A stretch of 36,111 nt of DNA from Litorivicinus sp. (GTDB lineage Bacteria; Pseudomonadota; Gammaproteobacteria; Pseudomonadales; Litorivicinaceae), in NCBI GenBank assembly GCA_009886945.1, contig QXYM01000095.1, positions 1 to 36,111 on the forward strand, given 5' to 3'. A program made the translations under genes and the position numbers. Position 1 is the stretch's first letter. Every line of letters starts with the position of its first letter. Below are positions 7,836-16,816 of the stretch, one piece after another. The notes beneath the pieces are model-generated. The model saw only the letters and a list, made by a program, of their open reading frames with translations, had not been told where the DNA came from and did no database searches.

Positions 7836-8828
7836 ATGGCAACCCCCTCGTTTCGATTTTCAACAGCCCCCATGATGGAATGGACTGATCGCCATTGGCG
7901 CATGTTCGCTCGCACCCTGACTCAAAAAGCATTGCTGTATACCGAGATGGTGACAGCACAGGCACTGATACACGGTGATCTCGAGCGTTTGACGGCTCAC
8001 TCGCCGGCCGAGTATCCACTAGCGCTTCAATTGGGTGGATCCAATCCTGAAGAGCTGTTTGAAGCCACCTGTCGGGTCAAACATCTGGGATTTGATGAAA
8101 TTAATCTCAATCTTGGCTGCCCATCTGATCGTGTCCAAGCTGGATGTTTTGGCGCCGCTTTGATGGCAGATCCAAATCGCGTCTCCGAATGTTTTCAGGC
8201 CATGCTCAACGCAGCGGGAACCAACGGGCCCAAGATCACAGCAAAAATCCGTTTAGGAATCGATGATCAAACTCCCGAAAATACCCTGCCTGAGTTTATT
8301 GATATGTTGAATAGTTCAAATATTAAACATGTTATTATTCATGCACGAAAAGCCATATTAGGAGGATTATCTCCGAAGCAAAATCGCACTATTCCGCCAT
8401 TGAACTATGAACTTGTTTATTTCATGAAAAAACAGTTTCCAGAAATGGAAATCGTTTTAAATGGTGGTTTAACCTCGTTAGGTCAATGTCTTGAACCATT
8501 GACTCGGGTTGATGGTGTCATGGTCGGTCGAGCCGCTTATCAGACCCCACAACTCTTACTGAGCGTCGATCGTCAATTCTTCCAATCCGAACCACCAAAC
8601 CGAACCGCCTATGACGCGTTATTAGCCTATCGACCCTATGTGGAATCCGTCTTGGCCGAAGGATTTCCGTTGAAACACCTGACAAGACACCTAGTGGGTC
8701 TGTATCATCAGGTCCCTGGTGCGCGCCAGTATCGCCGGATTCTCAGTGAAAGAGCGCATCTGCCAGACGCAGACTGGGCGGTCGTTGAAGACGCACTCGC
8801 AGCCATCCCTAATGTAGAGACACTATGA
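7836..8828 (+). CDS. dusA: tRNA-dihydrouridine(20/20a) synthase DusA
   Basis: A 330-residue FMN-dependent enzyme that reduces uridine in the tRNA D-loop using NADPH. It starts with FRFSTAPMMEWTDRHWRMF, the DusA N-terminal FMN-binding signature. The catalytic-site block NLGCPSDRVQAGCFGA is at about 92-107, and VIIHARKAILGGLSPKQNR is the DusA-specific segment after the barrel strand. The C-terminal helical domain (LTRHLVGLYHQVPGARQYRR) is complete. The ATG at 7836 gives the expected N-terminus, but no Shine-Dalgarno sequence is visible upstream, so initiation may be weak or leader-poor. The stop overlaps the tal start as ATGA. Confidence 0.96.
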   Translation: MATPSFRFSTAPMMEWTDRHWRMFARTLTQKALLYTEMVTAQALIHGDLERLTAHSPAEYPLALQLGGSNPEELFEATCRVKHLGFDEINLNLGCPSDRVQAGCFGAALMADPNRVSECFQAMLNAAGTNGPKITAKIRLGIDDQTPENTLPEFIDMLNSSNIKHVIIHARKAILGGLSPKQNRTIPPLNYELVYFMKKQFPEMEIVLNGGLTSLGQCLEPLTRVDGVMVGRAAYQTPQLLLSVDRQFFQSEPPNRTAYDALLAYRPYVESVLAEGFPLKHLTRHLVGLYHQVPGARQYRRILSERAHLPDADWAVVEDALAAIPNVETL

Positions 8829-9754
8829 ATACTTTAGAACAACTCCGTGAACACAGTATTGTGGTCGCAGACACTGCTGATTTCCATGCCATTGAAACCT
8901 TCAAGCCAGTGGATGCCACCACCAACCCTTCGTTAATCCTCAAACAAGCTCAATCGGCTGTGACCGCAGGATTAATCACCGAAACTAAACTCGGCTTGAA
9001 AACAGGACGATTTTCCTCAGCTGCTGAGGCTGCGCTCGATCTCTCGGTGCGATTTGGTGTTGAGATCGCGCAACGCATCGAAGGGTACGTCTCAACCGAA
9101 GTTGATGCTCGCCTTTCGTTCAATACAGCGCGCTCGATTGAACAAGCGCACTTGATCCTGCAGAAATACCAGGCCTTTGGCATCTCGCAAGATCGAATTT
9201 TGATCAAGCTCGCCTCAACTTGGGAAGGCATTCAAGCCGCCAAGGCGCTCGAGGCAGAAGGAATCGGCTGCAATCTCACACTGCTTTTTTCAGAGACTCA
9301 AGCGATCGCAGCGGCAAATGCTCAGGCAACTTTGATTAGTCCGTTCGTCGGGCGAATCTATGATTGGTACGTCGCTAAGGGAGAGATCCCAGAGTCGGCG
9401 CAATCAGATCCTGGCGTTTTATCTGTCAAAAATATTCTGAACCAATACAAGTCACATGGTGTCTCAACCATCGTCATGGGAGCCTCGTTTCGGACTGCAG
9501 ATCAAGTCTTAGCCCTCGCTGGCTGCGACCGACTGACAATTTCCCCGGCGTTGCTTGAGGAGCTCGAAAAACGCCAAGAACTGCTTCAGCCAATACCAAC
9601 CGTGTCGCCGACCGGGCAGCCATTAAGAACCTTAACTCGAGATGAATTCTTACTGGCGATCGCAGGGGACACCATGGCCAACGAAAAGCTCGCTGATGGG
9701 ATCACTCGATTCATCAAGGATCAAGAAACACTCGAGCGCTTATTGAGCGACTGA
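8825..9754 (+). CDS. tal: Transaldolase
   Basis: A 309-residue class I aldolase-type enzyme of the non-oxidative pentose phosphate pathway. It moves a three-carbon unit from sedoheptulose-7-phosphate to glyceraldehyde-3-phosphate. The DATTNPSLI signature is at residues 30-38. The Schiff-base lysine is K128 in ILIKLASTWEG, and NLTLLFS and the SPFVGRIYDWY block follow. The length is typical of the TalA/TalB type. Its ATG overlaps the dusA stop by 4 bases (ATGA), so it is translationally coupled to a tRNA-modification gene. Its last 15 bases overlap convergently with the end of mlaA. Confidence 0.97.
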   Translation: MNTLEQLREHSIVVADTADFHAIETFKPVDATTNPSLILKQAQSAVTAGLITETKLGLKTGRFSSAAEAALDLSVRFGVEIAQRIEGYVSTEVDARLSFNTARSIEQAHLILQKYQAFGISQDRILIKLASTWEGIQAAKALEAEGIGCNLTLLFSETQAIAAANAQATLISPFVGRIYDWYVAKGEIPESAQSDPGVLSVKNILNQYKSHGVSTIVMGASFRTADQVLALAGCDRLTISPALLEELEKRQELLQPIPTVSPTGQPLRTLTRDEFLLAIAGDTMANEKLADGITRFIKDQETLERLLSD

Positions 9755-10450
9755 AGGGTCATCCAAGAAGGGATCGTCAAGAAACAAGTCAACGACGATG
9801 CCATCATTGATTTGGTAACGACGTCGTTGCTCATACGCGCTCCGCATCAGAACATAGGGATCACCGACGGATTTCGGTTCCATTCCCAATAACTGCGCTC
9901 GCGTCTGGATCCCGTCACTGATCAGCATTTCAGTGGTTCCCACCTCGTCTTGCCAACTGATGGGATTCAGCGGCCGATCGCCAAAGCGTCCACCGAGGTC
10001 TCGCAGGTTACTCGGCCCAAGCACAGGCAGCACCAGATAGGGTCCTGAGCCGACTCCCCAGTAAGCAAGGGTTTGTCCGAGATCCTCATTTTCCCGTTCA
10101 ATCCCCATCGCACCTGCGACATCAAAAATACCGAACAAGCCAAAGGTTGTATTAAACACAAATCGCGTTAATGACCGCGCCGCCTTGCCTGGCTTGGCTT
10201 GTAGTACAGAGTTAGCCGCTGTAATTGGCTCTCCGAGGTTATTGAAAAAGTTACTCACGCCTTTACGCACAGGAGCCGGCGTCACTGCTTGGTATCCCTC
10301 AGCGACCGGTTTTAAGACATATTTGTCGGCCTTTTGGTTAAAGGAAAACATCGCGCGATTCCAACCCTCAAATGGATCGTTTTCCGCTTCAGCCATAGCC
10401 AGGGCCGGCATACCAAACAGAGCGATAACCAAATAGATCGCGCGCATCAT
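9740..10450 (-). CDS. mlaA: MlaA/VacJ family outer-membrane phospholipid transport protein, without a lipobox
   Basis: A 236-residue protein of the MlaA (VacJ) family, which removes surface-exposed phospholipids from the outer membrane and feeds the MlaC-MlaFEDB route. Family signatures are DPFEGWNRAMFSFN near the mature N-terminus, NNLGEP, TTFGLFGIFDVA and the GSGPYLVLPVLGPSNLRD block. The signal peptide (MMRAIYLVIALFG to about AMA) contains no cysteine. The usual lipoprotein lipobox is therefore absent, and cleavage by signal peptidase I is expected. The ATG at 10450 overlaps the hrpA stop as ATGA, so it is coupled to hrpA. The 3' end overlaps tal convergently. Confidence 0.93.
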   Translation of the reverse strand: MMRAIYLVIALFGMPALAMAEAENDPFEGWNRAMFSFNQKADKYVLKPVAEGYQAVTPAPVRKGVSNFFNNLGEPITAANSVLQAKPGKAARSLTRFVFNTTFGLFGIFDVAGAMGIERENEDLGQTLAYWGVGSGPYLVLPVLGPSNLRDLGGRFGDRPLNPISWQDEVGTTEMLISDGIQTRAQLLGMEPKSVGDPYVLMRSAYEQRRRYQINDGIVVDLFLDDPFLDDPSVAQ

Positions 10451-13400
10451 AATTCTCGATAGTCCCTCAAAGCAGTCGACAGTCGTTTAAACGACACTTT
10501 ATCGCGTGTTTTCAACGATTGAGCAAAACAGAGTACTTGAAACTCCTCGATTTGCCACCTCAAATCCACCAATTTTGGATCCTGATATTGCCAATCCTCT
10601 GGGTATGTTGACCATAATGCTTTCAGACCTGACTCGATCTCATCGACCTCTTTCTGCCATTGCGCATCCAAGAGTAATCGGGACTGCAATTTCTCCAGGC
10701 GCATCTCAATCGCCTGCAAATATCGATCGAGATCAATCAATCGATCAGCAGGAGTATTGGCCAACACATCAGAGCAGAGATGCTCCAAGTGCCCTTTCAT
10801 GGCTGCTATCGGCGTTAACCAAGCCGCCGGGATCTTCCCGCCAAGCCGTTGCTTAAGCGCTCGTTGTCGAGACATTGCTGATGCAATCGAACCCATCACA
10901 GCCAACGCCCTTGCGTGTAAACGGCCACGTACGGACTCTCTGGCTCGCTTGAACTGCTGCTCGGATAACACCTCTGAATCCTCATCCAAACACGACAGCA
11001 CCAGCAATCGTTTCAACTGACTTTCATCCTCGTCACCACCACAGATCGAGACGACTGCTTTTTGATAGGCACTCTCTTTTGACTTCAGGAATCGAAACAA
11101 GTCAGCACACTGCTCTACCAATAACTGAGCAAAAGCCCGTCGATGTTGCACCGAGGCATCAATGGGATCAAACAGATACCCGAGTACCACACCCTCAGAC
11201 TGACACATAAAACGCTCAAAACGCTTCATTTCAATACCACCAACATCAGTGATGGACTCCGCAGCCAACTCAAGACCCTCCGGCCAATCGTGATAGACCG
11301 TTGCTGACGAGGCATGCTGGATGTCGCCTACCTGATCACCCAGACGACGCTGCAAACTCAACAGATCACGGTCGCTATCCATCACCAGACCATCGGAATC
11401 CGTCACCTCGATTCGTAAGGTCAATCGCGCGTCCAGTTGTTGATCTGCCCAAACCAAGGGATCAACTGCCATCCCCGTTCGCTTCGTCACACAGCGCGCG
11501 ACTGATTGCATCAAACTACCAGAGTTGGCCTCGATCATCGGCATGATCGCTTTAACAAAGTCGGGGATTGGCACCAATTGCCGCCTGATCGTTTTGGGCA
11601 GCGCTCGAATCATTGCCTCGACCTTTTCTTCGATCGCACCTGGGACAGTCCATTCCAAATTTTCAGGCTTTAACTGCATCAATGCCGCTAGTGGTACTTG
11701 CACAGTGACCCCATCGTCATCTCGACCAGGAGCAAACTGATAACTCGCCGGCAACGTCAGATGTCCCAGTGCAACCTGTTCTGGGAAATGTGCGGTATTC
11801 AACGCCATCTCCGGATCGATTTTTAGATCATCAACGGTCAGATACAGCGCCTTTCGATCTTCTTCTGACGCTGTTTTCCACCACTTTTCCATGCCGCGAA
11901 CATCGGTAATCGACTCAGGAAAACGGACATCAAACCACTCCAATAAATCTTCTGGAGCCTTCATCACGTCAACGCGTCGTAATTTTGCTTCAATATCCGA
12001 CGCTTCAGAAAAGACCGCTTGGTTGTGTGTCAAAAACGGCAAACGGGTTTTGATATCACCGGCAATGAATCCCTCGGTAATCAGAAGCCGCCGAGCAAGT
12101 TTTCCATCAATGGATGCATAGCCCACCGCCTCACGTTCGATCAATGCCAAGCCAAACAGCCGGGTGGTGCGATAACACAATGCCCGACCTTGTTTTTTCG
12201 ACCAAAACGGTTCTGCGTAGGTGTATTTCAGTAATCGGGGAACCGCCGAAACGACCCACTTTGGATCAATTTGAGCAACTGTTCTCGCCACAACTCGATG
12301 CGTCTCCACCAGTTCAGCGGCCACCACCCACGGTGCTTTTGTTTGAATGGCATTCTTTGGGACCCGAAAACGTCGATTGCGAACTCCTTGATAATCCAGC
12401 TCATCGCGACGACCGATTTGACTGGATAAACCAGTCAAGAGCGCCGTATGAAAGCCTATACGGTCTAAATCGTCTGACTGAGGCGCATGTTTTTGGTCGC
12501 GAAAACTCAACAGCGTCTGCCGGTGAATCTCTCGCCACTCCCGAAGTCGATTGTAGTTCAGCCCTTCTGACTGACACCACTGCCGAAATTTCGAATTGGA
12601 CAATTCATCTCGCGCGTTTTCCACTCGATTCCAGAGATTCCACAACGTCACAAACTGACTTGTGGGGTCTGCAATCGCCGCCCCGTCGAACTGTGCGTCA
12701 CGTGGATCTTGAATCGATAATGCCGATGCAACCACACTGACTTCCCAAAAGACACGCCGACGTTCTGCATCTAAGAGGATTCGACCAATCCTGGGATCCA
12801 GCGGGATTCGAGCGACACGACGACCGAGTTGAGTTAACTGACCTTGCGCAGAAATCAGGTCTAGCTCTCGTAATTGTTGGATTCCATCACGAACCAGCTG
12901 GGCCTCTGGCGGATCAACAAAGGGAAAGATCAGTGGATCGCCCAGATCAAGGTCCAAACATTGTAAAACCACCGAAGCCAAATTGGTCCGAAGGATCTCA
13001 GCATCGGTAAAGGTCGCTCGCGCCTGATAATCAGACTCGTCATAGAGGCGGATCGCAATCCCAGGCTCTGTTCGACCACAACGACCCGAGCGTTGGTTCG
13101 CACTAGCCTGACTCACAGGCTCAATCGGCAGACGCTGAATTCGACTGCGCGGCGAATAGCGACTGATCCGAGCAAGCCCTGAATCAATCACATAACGGAT
13201 CCCAGGGACGGTGAGTGATGTTTCGGCTACATTGGTCGCCAAGACAATCCGCTGCATTCCCTGACCTGTCGGATGAAAGATGCGGGACTGCTCCTTCGCT
13301 CCTAGCCGGGCGTAGAGAGGCAAAACATCTAAGCGGTCGACTGCAGCTTGCCTCAGAAACTGTGATACATCGCGGATCTCCCGCTCCCCGGGCAGAAAAA

Positions 13401-14178
13401 CCAACATATCGCCCATGGGCCGCTGTTGCTCTCGATCGATTGCCCGCAGATCAAAGACAGCCTGATGAATCGCTTGAGCAAGGCGAGTTCCATCGAGCTT
13501 TGACACATCAAAATCGCGGATTGGGTGATACTGGACCTCGACCGGAAAGGTCCGCCCCGAGACTTGTATCACTGGCGCATCAGAAAAATGGGCACTGAAT
13601 TTCTCATAATTAATGGTGGCCGACGTCACAATCACCTTGAGATCTGGTCGTTGAGGCAAGATCGTTTTTAAGATCCCCAACAAAAAATCGATATTGAGAC
13701 TGCGTTCATGGGCCTCATCGATAATGATCGTGTCGTACCGCTCCAACGACGGATCGTCGCGAAACTCAGCCAGCAATAGTCCATCTGTCACCAACTTAAT
13801 CGGAGTATCATCAGACGCTTGGCGCTCAAACCGAACCTGGTATCCACACAATTCTCCCAGCTCAGAATGCAGCTCCTCGGCGATCCGCGCTGCCACGGAG
13901 CGCGCAGCCAATCGCCGTGGCTGAGTGTGAACAATCTGTTTTTCACGACCTCTGCCCATTTTGAGGCACAGTTTTGGCAGCTGTGTTGTTTTTCCTGACC
14001 CTGTCTCACCCACCACGACCACGACCTGATGCGATCTCAAAGCCAGCTCAATCTCAGGCAATGCATCGGTCACCGGTAGATCGGGAAAATCCAGCGACAA
14101 TGACAGTCCATCTTTAGACCGTGGATGCGGTATTTCACAAGTTAACGATGACAATCTAGGCTTACACTCTCTGGGCAA
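10447..14178 (-). CDS. hrpA: DEAH-box ATP-dependent RNA helicase HrpA
   Basis: A helicase of about 1243 residues. Walker A GETGSGKT is at 57-64, DEAH at 154-157, SAT in VIVTSATIN, and motif VI is within QRSGRCGRTEPG. After the two RecA domains come the winged-helix/ratchet and OB-type regions, then the long C-terminal DUF3418-type extension typical of HrpA. In E. coli HrpA acts on mRNA and stalled ribosomes. The N-terminus is shorter than in E. coli. No ATG is available: the frame opens after a TGA at 14229, and only TTG codons (14178 or 14154) precede the conserved part, so the exact start is uncertain. The stop overlaps mlaA (ATGA). It is divergent from ppnN. Confidence 0.95.
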   Translation of the reverse strand: MPRECKPRLSSLTCEIPHPRSKDGLSLSLDFPDLPVTDALPEIELALRSHQVVVVVGETGSGKTTQLPKLCLKMGRGREKQIVHTQPRRLAARSVAARIAEELHSELGELCGYQVRFERQASDDTPIKLVTDGLLLAEFRDDPSLERYDTIIIDEAHERSLNIDFLLGILKTILPQRPDLKVIVTSATINYEKFSAHFSDAPVIQVSGRTFPVEVQYHPIRDFDVSKLDGTRLAQAIHQAVFDLRAIDREQQRPMGDMLVFLPGEREIRDVSQFLRQAAVDRLDVLPLYARLGAKEQSRIFHPTGQGMQRIVLATNVAETSLTVPGIRYVIDSGLARISRYSPRSRIQRLPIEPVSQASANQRSGRCGRTEPGIAIRLYDESDYQARATFTDAEILRTNLASVVLQCLDLDLGDPLIFPFVDPPEAQLVRDGIQQLRELDLISAQGQLTQLGRRVARIPLDPRIGRILLDAERRRVFWEVSVVASALSIQDPRDAQFDGAAIADPTSQFVTLWNLWNRVENARDELSNSKFRQWCQSEGLNYNRLREWREIHRQTLLSFRDQKHAPQSDDLDRIGFHTALLTGLSSQIGRRDELDYQGVRNRRFRVPKNAIQTKAPWVVAAELVETHRVVARTVAQIDPKWVVSAVPRLLKYTYAEPFWSKKQGRALCYRTTRLFGLALIEREAVGYASIDGKLARRLLITEGFIAGDIKTRLPFLTHNQAVFSEASDIEAKLRRVDVMKAPEDLLEWFDVRFPESITDVRGMEKWWKTASEEDRKALYLTVDDLKIDPEMALNTAHFPEQVALGHLTLPASYQFAPGRDDDGVTVQVPLAALMQLKPENLEWTVPGAIEEKVEAMIRALPKTIRRQLVPIPDFVKAIMPMIEANSGSLMQSVARCVTKRTGMAVDPLVWADQQLDARLTLRIEVTDSDGLVMDSDRDLLSLQRRLGDQVGDIQHASSATVYHDWPEGLELAAESITDVGGIEMKRFERFMCQSEGVVLGYLFDPIDASVQHRRAFAQLLVEQCADLFRFLKSKESAYQKAVVSICGGDEDESQLKRLLVLSCLDEDSEVLSEQQFKRARESVRGRLHARALAVMGSIASAMSRQRALKQRLGGKIPAAWLTPIAAMKGHLEHLCSDVLANTPADRLIDLDRYLQAIEMRLEKLQSRLLLDAQWQKEVDEIESGLKALWSTYPEDWQYQDPKLVDLRWQIEEFQVLCFAQSLKTRDKVSFKRLSTALRDYREL

Positions 14179-14272
14179 AACACGATGACGGGGTTGACGA
14201 CAAATATTGACGAGGCGCTTTTTTCGTCACATGAAATATGTAACTCTCAAATCTCCATACATAGGATGTCTC

Positions 14273-15661
14273 ATGAATCGCCCAAGTGCCATTATTGAAG
14301 CTGCCAGAATTCTAGAAACCTCTGTTCACCCACGCAATCATCTGGCATTTCTCAGCCAAGACGAAACAGACCGACTCATCCACCACACCGATGAAGGGCT
14401 CTATCCCTTGATTCGCAATTGCGTTCTTGCGGTTCTCAACGGCGGCGTGGCCACAAACAATAGTTTGGGCCTATTTGCTCAATATCCAGAGTTTATGATT
14501 GAGTTTGAACGCCATCCTCGCGGACTCAAGGTCATTTTAAAAAACGCACCCGCCCAAGCATTTGTCGACGGCGTCTTAATTGAAACCATCCATGATCACT
14601 TGTTTGCGGTATTGAGAGATCTCCTGCACAGCCGTGATTTATGCCACAACCCCGCTGCACTTGAACCCGCAGAATGCTCAAATTTAGTCTTCCAGATTCT
14701 CCGAAATGCCAAAGTCTTGGAATCCAACCGAGAGCTGTCATGTGTTGTTTGCTGGGGTGGCCACAGCGTCAACCAGGTGGAATACGACTACACTCAGGCG
14801 GTCGGCCAAGAGTTAGGGCTTCGACGCTTTGACATCTGCACCGGTTGTGGACCTGGCGCCATGAAAGGGCCGATGCGCGGTGCGCTCTACGCTCACCGTC
14901 GGCAACACTACACAGAAGGCCGTTTTATTGGGATCAGTGAGCCTGGAATCATTGCGGCTGAACCGCCAAATGGGGTGGTCTCTGACCTAGTGATCATGCC
15001 TGACATTGAGAAGCGTTTAGAGGCATTTGTCCGTATCGCCCATGGAATTATTGTTTTCCCAGGCGGAGCTGGCACTTTCGAAGAAATCCTCTATCTCTTG
15101 GCGATCTTATCCAACCCATCCAACGCGGACGATCCCATCCCCATCATTTTAACGGGACCTCAGGCGTCGACTGGAATCATTGACGCCTATCGCCAGTTTC
15201 TGAATGACACCCTCGGCCATTCCCTCACACAGCGACTGGAAGTAGTGATTGATGACCCCGTTGCCGTCGCAGAACGGATTCAGCAAGGTCGTGACGCGGT
15301 CCGTTCTTATCGTATTGAAACCAACGATGCTTATTACTTCAACTGGACACTCGACATACCAGACGCGCTTCAAAGCGCATTTATTCCAACACATCAGACG
15401 ATGCGAGAACTTCAGCTCAACACCAACCAGCCTCCCCAAAATCTCGCCTGCGAACTCAGACGGTTATTCTCTGGGATCGTGGCTGGTAATGTGAAACCAG
15501 AGACTCAAGCGTTGATCAAACACCATGGACCCTTTGAAGTTCATGCATCACCGGAACTTGGCAAAGCCCTGGATCAATTGTTACAACGGCTCATTACTGA
15601 GAAACGGATGAAAACTGACGGAGACTATCAACACTGTTACAACATCATCCCAACCTATTGA
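14273..15661 (+). CDS. ppnN: Nucleotide 5'-monophosphate nucleosidase PpnN (YgdH)
   Basis: A 462-residue protein. The N-terminal domain begins DEGLYPLIRNCVLAVLN; the middle is a LOG/Rossmann nucleosidase domain with CTGCGPGAMKGPMRGA and the catalytic PGGAGTFEE motif, followed by the C-terminal DUF3412-type domain. In E. coli PpnN splits purine and pyrimidine nucleoside monophosphates to base and ribose-5-phosphate and is stimulated by (p)ppGpp. The frame is open from 14207, but the ATG at 14273 has AGGA 6 bases upstream and gives the usual N-terminal length. Its stop overlaps the TTG start of the next gene as TTGA. The 94-base gap before it also holds the hrpA promoter. Confidence 0.93.
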   Translation: MNRPSAIIEAARILETSVHPRNHLAFLSQDETDRLIHHTDEGLYPLIRNCVLAVLNGGVATNNSLGLFAQYPEFMIEFERHPRGLKVILKNAPAQAFVDGVLIETIHDHLFAVLRDLLHSRDLCHNPAALEPAECSNLVFQILRNAKVLESNRELSCVVCWGGHSVNQVEYDYTQAVGQELGLRRFDICTGCGPGAMKGPMRGALYAHRRQHYTEGRFIGISEPGIIAAEPPNGVVSDLVIMPDIEKRLEAFVRIAHGIIVFPGGAGTFEEILYLLAILSNPSNADDPIPIILTGPQASTGIIDAYRQFLNDTLGHSLTQRLEVVIDDPVAVAERIQQGRDAVRSYRIETNDAYYFNWTLDIPDALQSAFIPTHQTMRELQLNTNQPPQNLACELRRLFSGIVAGNVKPETQALIKHHGPFEVHASPELGKALDQLLQRLITEKRMKTDGDYQHCYNIIPTY

Positions 15662-16440
15662 AAAATATAGAGGTCACTGGTGCTCTATTGCGTGCTCTTG
15701 CCCGCATTGGATTACTGATTCTGTGGTTTTTACTCTCACTGGTTCAACAAACGGTGGGGTTTCTCTTACGAACGGGAGATGGTCGTCATTTACGCCTGCG
15801 ATTCTATCGAGGTGCGCTGCGTATTTTAGGAATCCGAATTCGGCGATTCCACGACTTCAGTCCACGTCGGCCTTTGTTCGTGGTTGCAAATCATGTGTCT
15901 TATCTTGACGTCTTTGTTCTTGGAAGCCTGATTCCTGCGGTTTTCGTCTCAAAACAAGAAGTTCGGGATTGGCCTGTGATTGGGTGGATAGCCTGGCTAC
16001 AGCGAACCATATTCATTCAAAGGAAGAGAACCCGCGCCGATGACGAATTAACACCGCTCGTCGATGCACTGAATCAAGGCTTCAATGTCATCATGTTTCC
16101 CGAGGGGACATCAACCGATGGGGTGTCAATCCTCCCGTTTAAAAGTGCGCTATTCGAAGCACCGAAACGCGGCAATGCGTATATTCAGCCAGTCAGTTTG
16201 GTTTACCGAGAACGCCATGGCGGCCAGTTGTCCGCTCGCGACAGGCAGTTCTATACCTGGGGGACCGACGCTCCATTTTTTAAACATTTCCTGAAACTGA
16301 TTTTACGGCCAGGAGTTCTGGTTGAGGTCTGGATCCGTCAGCCCCTGAATCCGCAACTGGACCGCAAGACGCTAGCGAAAACTGCAGAAGCCCGAGTTCA
16401 CGGACCACTTAAACGTCGCGCCGAGCGTCAGTTGAGCTAG
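15658..16440 (+). CDS. plsC: 1-acyl-sn-glycerol-3-phosphate acyltransferase (PlsC type)
   Basis: A protein of up to 260 residues that should acylate lysophosphatidic acid to phosphatidic acid at the inner membrane. One or two hydrophobic segments occupy residues 10-38. Acyltransferase motif I NHVSYLD (78-84, H79 and D84) and motif III FPEGTS (147-152) are present. Motif II-like TIFIQRKR lies between them. The start is a TTG at 15658 overlapping the ppnN stop as TTGA. No clear ribosome site is seen, so initiation probably depends on ppnN translation; a TTG about ten codons inside is an alternative. The last 32 bases overlap convergently with acpS. A second acyltransferase lies at 30165. Confidence 0.9.
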   Translation: MKNIEVTGALLRALARIGLLILWFLLSLVQQTVGFLLRTGDGRHLRLRFYRGALRILGIRIRRFHDFSPRRPLFVVANHVSYLDVFVLGSLIPAVFVSKQEVRDWPVIGWIAWLQRTIFIQRKRTRADDELTPLVDALNQGFNVIMFPEGTSTDGVSILPFKSALFEAPKRGNAYIQPVSLVYRERHGGQLSARDRQFYTWGTDAPFFKHFLKLILRPGVLVEVWIRQPLNPQLDRKTLAKTAEARVHGPLKRRAERQLS

Positions 16441-16816
16441 TCTCGATCGTACAAAAAGCGATCGCGTGTGCTCGCTCATCACTGATGCTGAGGTGGATTC
16501 GTTGCTGACGAGCCTCTGACAAGGCGTCGCTATTCGGATTCAATCGAACCAACGGTCGACCCAACTCATCGTGGTCAACCGCAACATCATGAAATCCAAA
16601 ACCGCGACCAATTCCTGTTCCTAATGCTTTCGCCACGGCTTCTTTGGCCGCAAATCGTTTGGCAAGAAATGCAGGCTTTGCCGACGGATTGAGCGCGTGA
16701 TAGGCATCGAGCTCTTTTGACTCAAGAATCCGTGCCGCAAAACTCTCACCGTGACGCGCAATGGCGTCCCGGATTCGAGCAATCTCACACAAATCAACGC
16801 CAATCCCGACGATCAC
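16409..16816 (-). CDS. acpS: Holo-[acyl-carrier-protein] synthase
   Basis: A 135-residue enzyme that moves 4'-phosphopantetheine from CoA to the serine of apo-ACP, needed for fatty acid synthesis. The two metal-binding motifs are present: GIGVDLCEI near the N-terminus and FAAKEAVAKALGTG in the middle. The frame opens at a TTG at 16822, but the GTG at 16816 overlaps the pdxJ stop as GTGA and gives the normal N-terminus (IVGIGVDL), so it is preferred. It is the last gene of the long minus-strand train that begins with rpoE. Its 3' end overlaps plsC by 32 bases on the opposite strand. The pdxJ-acpS pair is common in gammaproteobacteria. Confidence 0.95.
   Translation of the reverse strand: MIVGIGVDLCEIARIRDAIARHGESFAARILESKELDAYHALNPSAKPAFLAKRFAAKEAVAKALGTGIGRGFGFHDVAVDHDELGRPLVRLNPNSDALSEARQQRIHLSISDERAHAIAFCTIETSSTDARRDV

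Noticed and set aside
12114-12740. 208-codon frame antisense to hrpA
   Set aside because: It is entirely within the strongly conserved helicase gene, and the predicted protein is rich in proline and arginine as expected of a shadow frame.
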